From positions 1 to 14,056 of the forward strand of contig JAFSOM010000199.1 of NCBI GenBank assembly GCA_017447005.1: a DNA stretch of 14,056 nt, in the 5' to 3' direction. The notes below the pieces were generated by a model, which was given only the letters and a program-made list of their open reading frames with translations, did no database searches and was not told the origin of the DNA. Of this stretch, positions 6,919 through 14,003 are shown piece after piece (the first letter of the stretch is position 1; each line of letters starts with the position of its first letter). Origin of the DNA: Oscillibacter sp. (GTDB lineage Bacteria; Bacillota; Clostridia; Oscillospirales; Oscillospiraceae). The translations under genes were made by a program, and so were the position numbers.

Positions 6919-7509
6919 TCAGTAGTCGAAGGCGTAATGCCCGCAGGCGTTGATAACGGTCGTGTCCTCGAACTGCGTCAGGCGCGGAATACGCATACCG
7001 TAGGCGCGGTGGATGTGCCCGTGAATAAAGTATTGCGGACGGTAACGTTCCAGCAGTTTCCGGAAACACTCGAAACCGCGATGCGTCATGGTGTCGAAGT
7101 CGTTGATATGCCGCGCCGGGGCATGGGTCAGCAGGATGTCGAAGCCCTTATATTTCAACAGTTGGAGCCATAAGCGCCGGATTCGCGTTTCCATTTGCCA
7201 TTCCGTATACATATTATCGCCGTCGCGGTAGCGGAACGAGCCGCCCAAGCCGAGTATCCGCACGCCGTTATGCACGAAAATGCGGTCTTCCACGCACTCG
7301 CACCCTTCCGGCGGCGATTCCCCGAAACTGTCGTCATGATTCCCGCGCACGTAGAGCAACGGACAGTTGGAGAGCGTCACGAAAAATTCCAGATAGGACT
7401 TGTGCAAGTCCCCACAGGACAGGATGAGGTCAAATTCGTCCAGTTTCCCGGGCGTGTAGAAGTTGTAATAATAGTCCGATTCCTCATCCGCCAAAGCCAG
7501 AATCCTCAC
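6919..7509 (-). CDS. Small calcineurin-like metallophosphoesterase
   Basis: 196 residues with the metallophosphoesterase motifs: ALADEE near the N-terminus (Asp8), LSCGDLH (30-36), VRGNHDD (54-60), LTHAP (126-130) and HGHIHRAYG (158-166). The first motif, normally DxH, reads D-E-E, so the first metal His is missing, as in some Firmicute subfamilies. Cytosolic, no signal peptide. The substrate (nucleotide, phosphoprotein or phosphodiester) cannot be told. Start GTG at 7509, supported by AAGGAGG lying within the end of the upstream gene. The gap to that gene's stop is 4 bases, so the two are translated together. The product of the upstream gene may be a ligand sensor, but a joint role is not evident. 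Confidence 0.85.
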   Translation of the reverse strand: MRILALADEESDYYYNFYTPGKLDEFDLILSCGDLHKSYLEFFVTLSNCPLLYVRGNHDDSFGESPPEGCECVEDRIFVHNGVRILGLGGSFRYRDGDNMYTEWQMETRIRRLWLQLLKYKGFDILLTHAPARHINDFDTMTHRGFECFRKLLERYRPQYFIHGHIHRAYGMRIPRLTQFEDTTVINACGHYAFDY

Positions 7510-7513
7510 GCCC

Positions 7514-9745
7514 TCACGCCTCCTTGCCCGCGTCCGACGCGCCGGGGAGTTTTGACAGCAGTTCCGACGTTTTTTCCTTTACCGACAGTTTCACCGCGCT
7601 TTTCACTTTCGCCACGCCGGACAGTATGCCCGACGCTTCCGTTTCCGCGGATACTTCCGGCGTTTCCGCTTGCGCCGCGCTTGACGCTTGCGCCGCGTTG
7701 GACGTTTTCGGATTCGCTGACGCTTGCGCCGCGTTGGACGTTTCCGCGTTCGCTGATACTTCCGCCGCGTCGGACGTTTCCGCCGTCCCGACTTCCTCCG
7801 GGAACTCCGACGACGCTTTCACGCCCACCACGCCAACCGTCGCCTTGCCGGTGTCGTCCAACTGCTGGAAGGTCGGGAGACTGCCCAGCACGTTTTCGTT
7901 GAGCCAGTCCATATTGATAATGCGCTCGACGCTTAGACGCTCTCCGTCAGCGGAACAGCGCTTATGCTTCTGGTCATAGAGCGGCCCCCGGAACGGGTCG
8001 CAAGTCCCGCCACAGATACCGTCACGCAGAAAGACCGCCAGTTTTCGCACGCTGTCCGGCAACGCGTCGGAGAGTTTCAATTCTACCACTCCGGCGGACA
8101 TGCCCCAGTAGTAATTGAGCGCCTTACTGCTCCCGGCGTACTCCGACTGCAAAGAGCGGTCTTGAATGCGGCGAATCAAGGCCTCATAATATGCGCCCCA
8201 CTGCCAGACAGGCGCCGCCAGAACCGTTTGACTCCCGCCCTGTATGAGCGATAAGCCCGCGCCGACATACTCCCCGCCGCGCCGGACGGTATCCATACAG
8301 GACACAATGCGGATTCCCTGCGCCGTCAGCCTTGCGATAGCGTCCTTGGCCCCGCCGACGCTTGACCAGTCCAGCACGACTTCCGCGTCGGGGTTGGTCA
8401 TCTGTACGCCCAGCGCGAAGGCGTTGATTCCGGCGACCTGTCCGAAAATCGGATAGTTGCACAAGTAACCAATCCGCTCCTCCGTCCCGGCCATTGCGCC
8501 CGCAATCGCCCCGGAAATGAATTTCGCCTCGTACATCCGGGCGTAGTACGTGCGTATATAGCGGTGCGACTGGTTCACGGAACAGTTCAAGATGGTCACG
8601 TCGGGAAACTCGACGGCGGCGTTGAGGCTCGCGGGCAACAGGCGCGGCGACGTGGTAAACAGTACCGTCGCGCCGTCGTCAATCGCCTGACGAATCACGG
8701 CTAACGGACGCTTGTCGGGCGGTTCGTCGGGGCCGGTCGGCTCCATGGCGTTGAAGTAGGATTTGCTTTCCAGTTCGCCGTGCAACGTTCTCTGTACGCG
8801 TTGCCGCCCCTGCTCGTGGCCCCATGTCCAGCCGGAAAGCTCCGGGGTCTTGTCGTGGATAAAGGCGGCTTTCAGAATCTTTTTCGGCAGTACGGCGGGA
8901 ATCGTGGAAAGCAACGGTTTCGCGCTGTCGGCCTCCGGCGTCAGTTTCACGTCAATCGGAGAGAGGTCTTGTTGAAGCGTGATTTCCTCCCAGACCTTTT
9001 CAACAAATGTTTTCATCTCCGACGGCGTAATGCCGCGCAGGGCGGCGTAGCCGTAGACGCGGATACAGGCGAGGAACGCGTCGCCGACCGTACTGGACAA
9101 CCGACGCCCGCCGAACTGGTCATAGACCTGTCGGAAAGTGTAGTACGCCGCTTTGAACGTATTGCGCTCGTCGTCGCTCCACGCCTCCCACGGACGTTTC
9201 CCCAACAGACGTTGCAAACGCTGATAGCTTCCCAGCCTTGAGAACTCCAAGAAGTTGATTTTGCTGTAGCGGTAGAAGTCCGTGAACTCGTAATAGAGTT
9301 TGGATTCGTCGGAACCGTTGCGCGGCGGAAGAATGCGCGTGACGTAGGCCGAAATCGTCTCCGCGCCGAAGTACTTCAAGACGCTGACGCGCTTGTTGCC
9401 CTCCTCCACGTAATAGCGGTTCATGTACTCCGTGGCCTTGATAGGGTCGCGGATACCCTCTTTCAAGTGCGTGTTACAGAGACGTTCCCACTTGCCGGAA
9501 AATTCCGTCGCGCCGTCCAGCAGGGGCATAAAGTTACGCGCAAACGCGTTGGTACGTCCGCCGCTTTTCGTCCCCACGACAAATTCCATGGGAATCTGTA
9601 TCAAACCGAGGTCCATGCTGTGAATGGACTGTTCCGAAGTCACGAAGTCGTCCAGACGCGGAAGCCACGGATGTTCGCCTCGGGCGACGCAGGCCCGAAA
9701 TTCCTTTTGCGCCTGTTTTCTCGCGTCCTTGTAGTATTCCACCAT
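7514..9745 (-). CDS. Cytosolic BMP/PnrA-type ligand-binding protein with ParB-like N-terminal part
   Basis: 743 residues from ATG 9745. A GTG two codons earlier is too close to the AAAGGAAG ribosome site. No signal peptide or lipobox, unlike the BMP lipoproteins of nucleoside importers. Residues about 1-270 include YMNRYYVEEGNKRVSVLKYFGA (about 107-128), resembling the ParB/Srx-like nucleotide-binding motif, inside a helical region. From about 288 to 620 lies a periplasmic-binding-protein fold of the BMP family (IHDKTPELSGWTWGHEQG, then YEAKFISGAIAG, then RIGYLCNYPIFGQVAGINAF). The C-terminal 100 residues are Ala/Ser/Thr/Glu-rich repeats ending in a basic helix. I infer it binds a nucleoside or similar ligand inside the cell, or is exported by an unknown route. 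No permease or ATPase genes for it are present. Confidence 0.8.
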   Translation of the reverse strand: MVEYYKDARKQAQKEFRACVARGEHPWLPRLDDFVTSEQSIHSMDLGLIQIPMEFVVGTKSGGRTNAFARNFMPLLDGATEFSGKWERLCNTHLKEGIRDPIKATEYMNRYYVEEGNKRVSVLKYFGAETISAYVTRILPPRNGSDESKLYYEFTDFYRYSKINFLEFSRLGSYQRLQRLLGKRPWEAWSDDERNTFKAAYYTFRQVYDQFGGRRLSSTVGDAFLACIRVYGYAALRGITPSEMKTFVEKVWEEITLQQDLSPIDVKLTPEADSAKPLLSTIPAVLPKKILKAAFIHDKTPELSGWTWGHEQGRQRVQRTLHGELESKSYFNAMEPTGPDEPPDKRPLAVIRQAIDDGATVLFTTSPRLLPASLNAAVEFPDVTILNCSVNQSHRYIRTYYARMYEAKFISGAIAGAMAGTEERIGYLCNYPIFGQVAGINAFALGVQMTNPDAEVVLDWSSVGGAKDAIARLTAQGIRIVSCMDTVRRGGEYVGAGLSLIQGGSQTVLAAPVWQWGAYYEALIRRIQDRSLQSEYAGSSKALNYYWGMSAGVVELKLSDALPDSVRKLAVFLRDGICGGTCDPFRGPLYDQKHKRCSADGERLSVERIINMDWLNENVLGSLPTFQQLDDTGKATVGVVGVKASSEFPEEVGTAETSDAAEVSANAETSNAAQASANPKTSNAAQASSAAQAETPEVSAETEASGILSGVAKVKSAVKLSVKEKTSELLSKLPGASDAGKEA
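7683..7790 (-). repeat. Three 36-bp tandem repeats in the BMP protein tail
   Basis: Units at 7683-7718, 7719-7754 and 7755-7790 share the block starting gacgcttgcgccgcgttgga or close variants, exactly 36 bases apart, and encode 12-residue units such as ETSNAAQASANA. The first two are nearly identical and the third is diverged. Related Ala/Ser/Thr codons continue on both sides. Confidence 0.85.
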
Positions 9746-9838
9746 AGTCACACTTCCTTTCGTCCATGCGGGATGTTACGCGCTATGTGAAACGCTCCTG
9801 TTGATACTAATTCGCTTTACGCATACCCCCCCCCTAAA

Positions 9839-9858
9839 TCCCCCCTTTTCAGGGGGGA
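9839..9858. repeat. G/C-tract hairpin 1
   Basis: TCCCCCCT (9839-9846), 4-base loop, AGGGGGGA (9851-9858): a perfect 8-bp stem. Next to it is a run of nine C (9826-9834). It lies in the 266-base gene-free stretch 9746-10011, downstream of the M20 gene and upstream of the BMP-like gene. It may be a copy of a dispersed C-tract repeat or act as a terminator for the M20 gene, but no clear U-run follows it. Confidence 0.6.
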
Positions 9859-9892
9859 CTTTCCGTAACTTGCAAGCGTTTTCAATTCTTGT

Positions 9893-9919
9893 TCCCCCGC
9901 CCCTGAAAGGGGAGGGGGA
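9893..9919. repeat. G/C-tract hairpin 2
   Basis: TCCCCC-G-CCCCT (9893-9904), loop GAA, AGGGG-A-GGGGGA (9908-9919): 11 paired bases with a single mismatch. G-rich repeats continue to 9931. Together with hairpin 1 it fills most of the intergenic region. It is probably the same kind of dispersed element, possibly acting as a transcription barrier between the M20 gene and the BMP-like gene. I see no gene in 9746-10011. Confidence 0.6.
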
Positions 9920-10011
9920 CAGGGAGAGGGGTCTTACGCAAGTTTTAAGTTGAGAAAGCGTCCGGAAACGGACGACAGGGAACCGCGCAGGCAGTCCCCT
10001 GTAGGGCGCGG

Positions 10012-11112
10012 TCAGGGCAGACGCGCCAGCTTTTTCAGAAATTCCACGCCCAGAGGCAACACGTACTCGTCATCGAAATCGAAGTTATTCGCGTGCAATT
10101 CGGGCGTGTCGCCAATGCCGAGAAAGAAGAATACGCCCGGAATCTGACGCTGATAGAATGAAAAGTCCTCCGCCGCCAGCGACGGCTTATCCAGAAGCGC
10201 GGGGGCGTCGGGGCCGAGACCCGCCCGGACAGCCTCGTAAAGCTCCTCATGGTTCCATACCGCCGGGTAGCCGCTCCCGAAAGACGTTGTGACATGACAG
10301 CCGCTTTTCCGCTCAATGTCCGCGCCAATCCGCCCGAGACCGTCCCGGACAGCCTCAAAGGTGGCGTCCTGATACGTTCTCAGACTTCCTTCCAGACCGC
10401 TCTCCCCGCTGATGGCGTTCCGTACCGTCCCGGAATACATCTTCCCGAAACGCAACACGCACGGCGGCGGGACTTCCTCCGCCAGTCGATAGGCGCGGGT
10501 GAGGTACTCGACGCCCGCTAACAGCGCGTCGCGGCCCTGTTCGGCGCGGGACAAATGCGCGCTCTTCCCATGTACGCGCACCGTCACTTCATTGGAACGG
10601 GCCATCATGGGGCCAGGACACGAGAAAATCTGTCCTTTCGGCAAATGCGGCCACAGGTGAAGGCCGAAAATGCGCTTGACGTTGCGTTCCTCCAACACGC
10701 CGGAATCGCAAATCCGCCCGGCGCCGCCCGTCGTCTCCTCCGACGGCTGGAAAATCGCCAGCACGTTGCGCGTCATGCCCTCCGGCTTCTCCGAAAGCCA
10801 TTGGCAGAACGACAGCAACATCGCCGTATGTCCGTCATGACCGCAGGCGTGCATATTCCCCGGGTGACGGGAAGAGTACGGCAGTCCGGTGGCCTCCTCA
10901 ATGGGCAACGCGTCCATATCGGCGCGAAACGCTACGGTCTCCTCCTTGCCGAAGTCGAACCACACGCACACGCTCCCCTGAATCGGGGAAACGTACTCGC
11001 AACGGTGGCCGCGCAAGACCCCGGTGACAAGGGTCAGCGTTTGCGGGAGCTGGTCGTCCAGTTCCGGGATTTGGTGCAGATAACGGCGGTGCGCCGCGAC
11101 AGGCGACAGCAT
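10012..11112 (-). CDS. M20D-family amidohydrolase (N-acyl amino acid/hippurate hydrolase type)
   Basis: 366 residues, a zinc or manganese amidohydrolase acting in the cytosol on N-acyl or N-acetyl amino acids or small peptides. Seen: RADMDALP (63-70), HACGHDGHTAMLL (88-100, Cys90 and His92 as metal ligands), QPSEETTGGAG (122-132, Glu125 general base, Glu126 ligand), GLHLWP (150-155, His152), a dimerisation lid in the middle, AAEDFSFY, and the last ligand His340 in ELHANNF. All key residues are present, so it should be active. The exact substrate (acetyl-diaminopimelate, hippurate, indole-acetyl amino acids) cannot be chosen from sequence. No dap genes are nearby. Start ATG 11112 has AAGGAGG 8 bases upstream and a promoter at 11153-11180. 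Confidence 0.92.
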   Translation of the reverse strand: MLSPVAAHRRYLHQIPELDDQLPQTLTLVTGVLRGHRCEYVSPIQGSVCVWFDFGKEETVAFRADMDALPIEEATGLPYSSRHPGNMHACGHDGHTAMLLSFCQWLSEKPEGMTRNVLAIFQPSEETTGGAGRICDSGVLEERNVKRIFGLHLWPHLPKGQIFSCPGPMMARSNEVTVRVHGKSAHLSRAEQGRDALLAGVEYLTRAYRLAEEVPPPCVLRFGKMYSGTVRNAISGESGLEGSLRTYQDATFEAVRDGLGRIGADIERKSGCHVTTSFGSGYPAVWNHEELYEAVRAGLGPDAPALLDKPSLAAEDFSFYQRQIPGVFFFLGIGDTPELHANNFDFDDEYVLPLGVEFLKKLARLP

Positions 11113-11152
11113 AAACGTCCCTCCTTACGAAATCAAGCTGTAAACCTCTCCC

Positions 11153-11180
11153 ATATTAGCATACTTTCCCGCGTTTGCAA
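11153..11180 (-). promoter_or_regulatory. Promoter of the M20 amidohydrolase gene
   Basis: -35 TTGCAA (11180-11175), 16-base spacer, extended -10 TGC-TAATAT (11158-11153 for the hexamer). Transcription should start near 11146, about 34 bases before the ATG. It lies just after the stop of the preceding gene and resembles the RiPP operon promoter over about 35 bases. Confidence 0.7.
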
Positions 11181-11199
11181 AGCGGTTTTTGACAGTATT

Positions 11200-11634
11200 T
11201 CAGGGCCTGTCCGGGAATTTTTCGCATAGCGCGCTTAACTCGTCCAACAGCGCCCGCATTTGCGCCCTGTCCATCGCGCACGTGACCTCCGCCGTATCGT
11301 CGCCGTACATGATATTCGGCAGGTAGAACGATACCGACACCGTGAAGGCGTCGCCGTCTGCGCAGGCCGTCAGCGAGAAATACGGCTCCGAAAATTCGCT
11401 CCGGTAGGCGTCCCGAATGCCCGCGTTGAGGACTTTCAGCCCCGCCGTCATTTCCTGTAACTCGTAGGTCAGCAGACAGCAGTTGGAATCCTTCACAATC
11501 TCCCCGCCGTCGTTCCACGTGGCGCGTAACATCAGCCAGTTGCGGTCGTCGCTCTGCGGGTCGCCCTCTCCGGGAGGAAGTTCATAGCTGACAATTTCCA
11601 GTTTCAAGCTGGATGTTTCATTCTGAAAGAGCAT
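11200..11634 (-). CDS. Small WapI-immunity-like protein, otherwise unknown
   Basis: 144 residues from the ATG at 11634, which has AAAGGAG 6 bases upstream. The open frame extends 36 codons further to 11742, but that part covers the promoter and hairpin. The order of motifs (LKLEIVSYELP, then a DDRNWLMLRATW block, CCLLTYELQEMTAGL, EPYFSL, and an acidic amphipathic C-terminus ending in EKFP) recalls the WapI family of contact-toxin immunity proteins found in Firmicutes. No toxin gene is in the window, and such orphans are often of unknown use. Soluble, no signal peptide. The family call is from memory of the pattern and is moderate only. Confidence 0.6.
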   Translation of the reverse strand: MLFQNETSSLKLEIVSYELPPGEGDPQSDDRNWLMLRATWNDGGEIVKDSNCCLLTYELQEMTAGLKVLNAGIRDAYRSEFSEPYFSLTACADGDAFTVSVSFYLPNIMYGDDTAEVTCAMDRAQMRALLDELSALCEKFPDRP

Positions 11635-11646
11635 AGCGGCTCCTTT

Positions 11647-11681
11647 CCGTGAGGACATAACTTTCCGGGGCGTCCTCACGG
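11647..11681 (-). promoter_or_regulatory. Perfect 10-bp inverted repeat at the 5' end of the WapI-like mRNA
   Basis: CCGTGAGGAC (on minus 11681-11672) pairs with GTCCTCACGG (11656-11647) around a 15-base loop. The predicted transcription start (about 11679) falls inside the first arm, and the second arm touches the AAAGGAG. It could be an operator overlapping +1 or a 5' stem-loop that controls stability or translation. Confidence 0.6.
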
Positions 11682-11685
11682 CGTT

Positions 11686-11714
11686 ATTGTAGCGCCGCCC
11701 GGACATATTTGCAA
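11686..11714 (-). promoter_or_regulatory. Promoter of the WapI-like gene
   Basis: -35 TTGCAA (11714-11709), 17-base spacer, -10 TACAAT (11691-11686). This is the third promoter in the window using the TTGCAA hexamer. Confidence 0.7.
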
Positions 11715-11847
11715 GATGCGTTAAAACGAAGTCCGCGTACAAGCGGAGCGGCTAGAAACGCGGACATTTTATCGCTTACGTCGCCTCCCAGCTCTCTGGA
11801 ACGCGCCCGCATAGCGTTGAAATTCGTATGGAAAATCTCTTCTCTGC

Positions 11848-11875
11848 GCGGGTATTCTGAAAAGCGGATACCCGC
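11848..11875 (-). terminator. Hairpin downstream of the LysR-type gene
   Basis: GCGGGTAT (11848-11855) and ATACCCGC (11868-11875) form a perfect 8-bp GC-rich stem with a 12-base loop, 10 bases after the LysR stop codon. There is no clean U-run after it, so termination may be weak. Confidence 0.5.
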
Positions 11876-11884
11876 CGCGCCGGC

Positions 11885-12727
11885 TTATGAGAAAACGGGA
11901 ACGGGAACGCTTTCCAGCAGGCGTCGGTTTCGTTCCATGGCGCAGAGATAAAAGGGAATCGACGCCTCCGGATTCAGAATGGGTATCTCCGCCCTGTCCA
12001 ACGGAGGAGGAGCGAGACGGCGCGTCAGGTTTGTCGTAAAGCTGGGAAGCGCGGACGCGGTCACGAGGTCCGCGAACGCCTCCCGGTCTTTCTGGACAAT
12101 AAAGTGAATGTTCCTCATTTTTTCTTCCCGCAGTTGTTCCCACACGCCCAAATCGGCATAGAGGAGCATAGTCTGTCCGGCCAGTTCCGAGAGCCATACC
12201 TCCTCCTTGGACGCCAGAGGATGGGCGGGCGGAAGCGAAATAAACAGACGTTCCGTCACATAATGGCGGCACGTAATTTCATTCTGATTCAGAGGCTGAT
12301 TCAGAATGATGAGTTGATACGCGCCTGACAGCAGTCCCCCCGTCAGCGTATCCGCCGACCGCAGTTCCGACGTAATCGTCTTTCCGGGCAGACGCTGAAC
12401 CAGTTCAGCGGTCAGCGCCCACATGGGGCCGGGCGCGCAGGAGCCGATGGAAATTGTGGTCTGTTCCCGTTTGTAAGCGCGCATCCGGGCGGACATGCTC
12501 TCCGCCGCGCCCATGACGAGCCGCGCCTGTTCTACGGCGATTTTGCCCGCTTCGTTCAGTTCGACGCTATTTTTGGTTCTGTGGAACAGCGTCACGCCAA
12601 ATTCGCGTTCCAGCTTCTGCATGGAACGGGTCAGCGCGGGCTGGGAGACGTTCAGGAAACTTGCGGCGGCGGAAAGGCTTCCGTGTTCCGCAACCGCTAA
12701 AAGCTGGCGAATCTGGTATAATTCCAT
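11885..12727 (-). CDS. LysR-type transcriptional regulator
   Basis: 280 residues, slightly short for the family (about 300). The N-terminal winged helix-turn-helix (1-60) is clear: SLSAAASFLNVSQPALTRSMQKLE... VTLFHRT, then a linker helix and the effector domain from about 92 (ISIGSCAPGPMWALTAELV). It would bind DNA as a tetramer and respond to an unknown small molecule. Start ATG 12727 follows AAGGGGG 11 bases upstream. It is divergent from the aldo/keto reductase gene, with a palindrome between them, the classic arrangement for control of the neighbour and self-repression. The effector is not deducible, but the neighbours suggest an aldehyde, alcohol or redox signal. Confidence 0.93.
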   Translation of the reverse strand: MELYQIRQLLAVAEHGSLSAAASFLNVSQPALTRSMQKLEREFGVTLFHRTKNSVELNEAGKIAVEQARLVMGAAESMSARMRAYKREQTTISIGSCAPGPMWALTAELVQRLPGKTITSELRSADTLTGGLLSGAYQLIILNQPLNQNEITCRHYVTERLFISLPPAHPLASKEEVWLSELAGQTMLLYADLGVWEQLREEKMRNIHFIVQKDREAFADLVTASALPSFTTNLTRRLAPPPLDRAEIPILNPEASIPFYLCAMERNRRLLESVPVPVFS

Positions 12728-12761
12728 GATTTTCGCAACCCCCTTACGGTAAGTAAGAATT

Positions 12762-12782
12762 ACTATGCGTTTTAGTTATAGT
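12762..12782. promoter_or_regulatory. Likely LysR operator (ACTAT-N11-ATAGT)
   Basis: A perfect 5-bp inverted repeat with an 11-base centre, fitting the T-N11-A box of LysR-type regulators. It lies about 20 bases upstream of the aldo/keto reductase -35 and about 35 bases before the LysR start. A second short palindrome CTTAC-G-GTAAG (12743-12753) lies closer to the LysR gene. Confidence 0.55.
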
Positions 12783-12800
12783 CAGAATAAAAAAGTTCTA

Positions 12801-12830
12801 TTGTACATTCGCTTTCCAATCATTTATAAT
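12801..12830 (+). promoter_or_regulatory. Promoter of the aldo/keto reductase gene
   Basis: -35 TTGTAC (12801-12806), 18-base spacer, perfect -10 TATAAT (12825-12830) in a locally AT-rich stretch. The start should be near 12837, giving a leader of about 27 bases before ATG 12864. Confidence 0.7.
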
Positions 12831-12863
12831 GTTATCATAAACGCCAAAATGGAGGTTGTCAAG

Positions 12864-13712
12864 ATGGATTTTATTACTTTGAACAACGGAACGAAGGCCC
12901 CTCTTGTCGGAATCGGTACGTTCCTCATGCAGCCCAAGGACGCGGAGGAGGCGGTATACAACGCCCTCACGAATGGTTATCGTCTTGTCGATACCGCCAA
13001 CGGCTATATGAACGAAAAAGCGGTGGGGCGCGGCTTGAAGCGTTCCGGCTTGAAGCGGGAGGAAATTTACCTTGTCACAAAGCTGTGGCCGAGCGTGTAC
13101 GCCGACGCCGACAACGCAATTGACGCCACGCTGAAACGGCTTGACGCGGACTATATCGACCTGCTGTTTCTGCACCAGCCGGCGGGGGATTATGTCGGCG
13201 CGTACAAGGCTATGGAACGGGCGGTCAAGGCCGGAAAAGTGAAGTCTCTGGGCCTGTCCAACTTCCCGGAGGAACAGATTCAGGAAGTCATAGCCGCCAC
13301 GGAAATCAAGCCCGCATTCGTACAAGTGGAGGCGCACCCGTACTTCCCCGAAACCGCGCTGAAGGCGTATTTGAAGCCTATGGGAACGGCGGTGATGGCG
13401 TGGTATCCGCTGGGCCACGGCGACAAATCCCTTGTGGAAGAGCCGGTTTTTACGAAACTGGCGGAGAAGTACGGCAAATCCAACGCGCAAATTATCCTCC
13501 GCTGGCACACGCAGTCCGGCAACGTGGTCATTCCCGGCTCCAAAAACGTACAGCATATCCGGGACAACATCGACATTTTTGACTTTATCCTGACGGACGA
13601 GGAAATGACGGAGATTGCGAAACTGGACAGCGGGAAGCGCTATTACACGGCGACGCCGGAAGCGTTGCAAGGCTATCTGAACTTCGCGCCGGACTTTGAC
13701 GCCCAGCCGTAA
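12864..13712 (+). CDS. Aldo/keto reductase
   Basis: 282 residues, NADPH-dependent reduction of aldehydes or ketones. The catalytic tetrad is complete: Asp43 (LVDTA), Tyr48 (NGYMNE), Lys73 (VTKLW) and His104 (LLFLHQP). Later the SLGLSNF strand, the AHPYFP segment, and the nicotinamide-phosphate site IPGSKN with the following HIRDN are present. Start ATG 12864 has GGAGG 8 bases upstream. The frame extends 33 codons further upstream, but those codons cover the promoter. It is 54 bases from the alcohol dehydrogenase gene, with no terminator between, so both are probably one transcript under the LysR-type regulator. 2,5-diketo-gluconate reductase-like naming is common for this family. The substrate is unknown. 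Confidence 0.95.
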   Translation: MDFITLNNGTKAPLVGIGTFLMQPKDAEEAVYNALTNGYRLVDTANGYMNEKAVGRGLKRSGLKREEIYLVTKLWPSVYADADNAIDATLKRLDADYIDLLFLHQPAGDYVGAYKAMERAVKAGKVKSLGLSNFPEEQIQEVIAATEIKPAFVQVEAHPYFPETALKAYLKPMGTAVMAWYPLGHGDKSLVEEPVFTKLAEKYGKSNAQIILRWHTQSGNVVIPGSKNVQHIRDNIDIFDFILTDEEMTEIAKLDSGKRYYTATPEALQGYLNFAPDFDAQP

Positions 13713-13766
13713 GGCAAAGGCGGACTTATCCGGCGGCAACGGAGATTTTATAAGGAGGGAAACGGA

Positions 13767-14003
13767 ATGAACGCGTTCACTTACAGCCATCCGGTGCAAG
13801 TCTATTTCGGCGAAAAGGCGGCGGAAAAGAATCTGGCGGCGGAACTGCAAAAGCGCGGAAAAAACGTACTGCTGGCCTACGGCGGCGGTTCAGTCAAGCG
13901 GAACGGCGTCTACGACGAACTTATGGGCATTCTGAACGCGGCGGGCAAAACCGTCACGGAGTTTACCGGAATCATGTCCAATCCCACCTACGCGAAAGTA
14001 TAG
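13767..14003 (+). pseudogene. Iron-containing alcohol dehydrogenase, truncated after 78 codons
   Basis: The first 78 residues match the start of butanol-dehydrogenase-type iron alcohol dehydrogenases (FTYSHPVQVYFGEKA, then VLLAYGGGSVKRNGVYDEL, and IMSNPTYAKV), whose full length is about 390. The usual next steps (the GGGS-x-D-x-AK cofactor and iron region) are absent, because a TAG follows TYAKV. It has an excellent AAGGAGG 8 bases before ATG. The codon and base composition change sharply at about 14000 to an AT-rich sequence in which another gene ends on the opposite strand. The gene is therefore probably interrupted by an inserted element and inactive. An assembly join is an alternative. 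Confidence 0.85.

Noticed and set aside
9839..9919. CRISPR array or origin from repeated C/G runs
   Set aside because: No regular repeat-spacer structure, no DnaA boxes, only two hairpins.
11635..11742. 36-codon upstream extension of the WapI-like protein
   Set aside because: It covers a clear promoter and the inverted repeat; the ATG at 11634 has AAAGGAG directly upstream.
12798..13850. 350-codon minus-strand open frame
   Set aside because: It is antisense to the aldo/keto reductase, which has a full catalytic tetrad and good RBS; the antisense product resembles no family.
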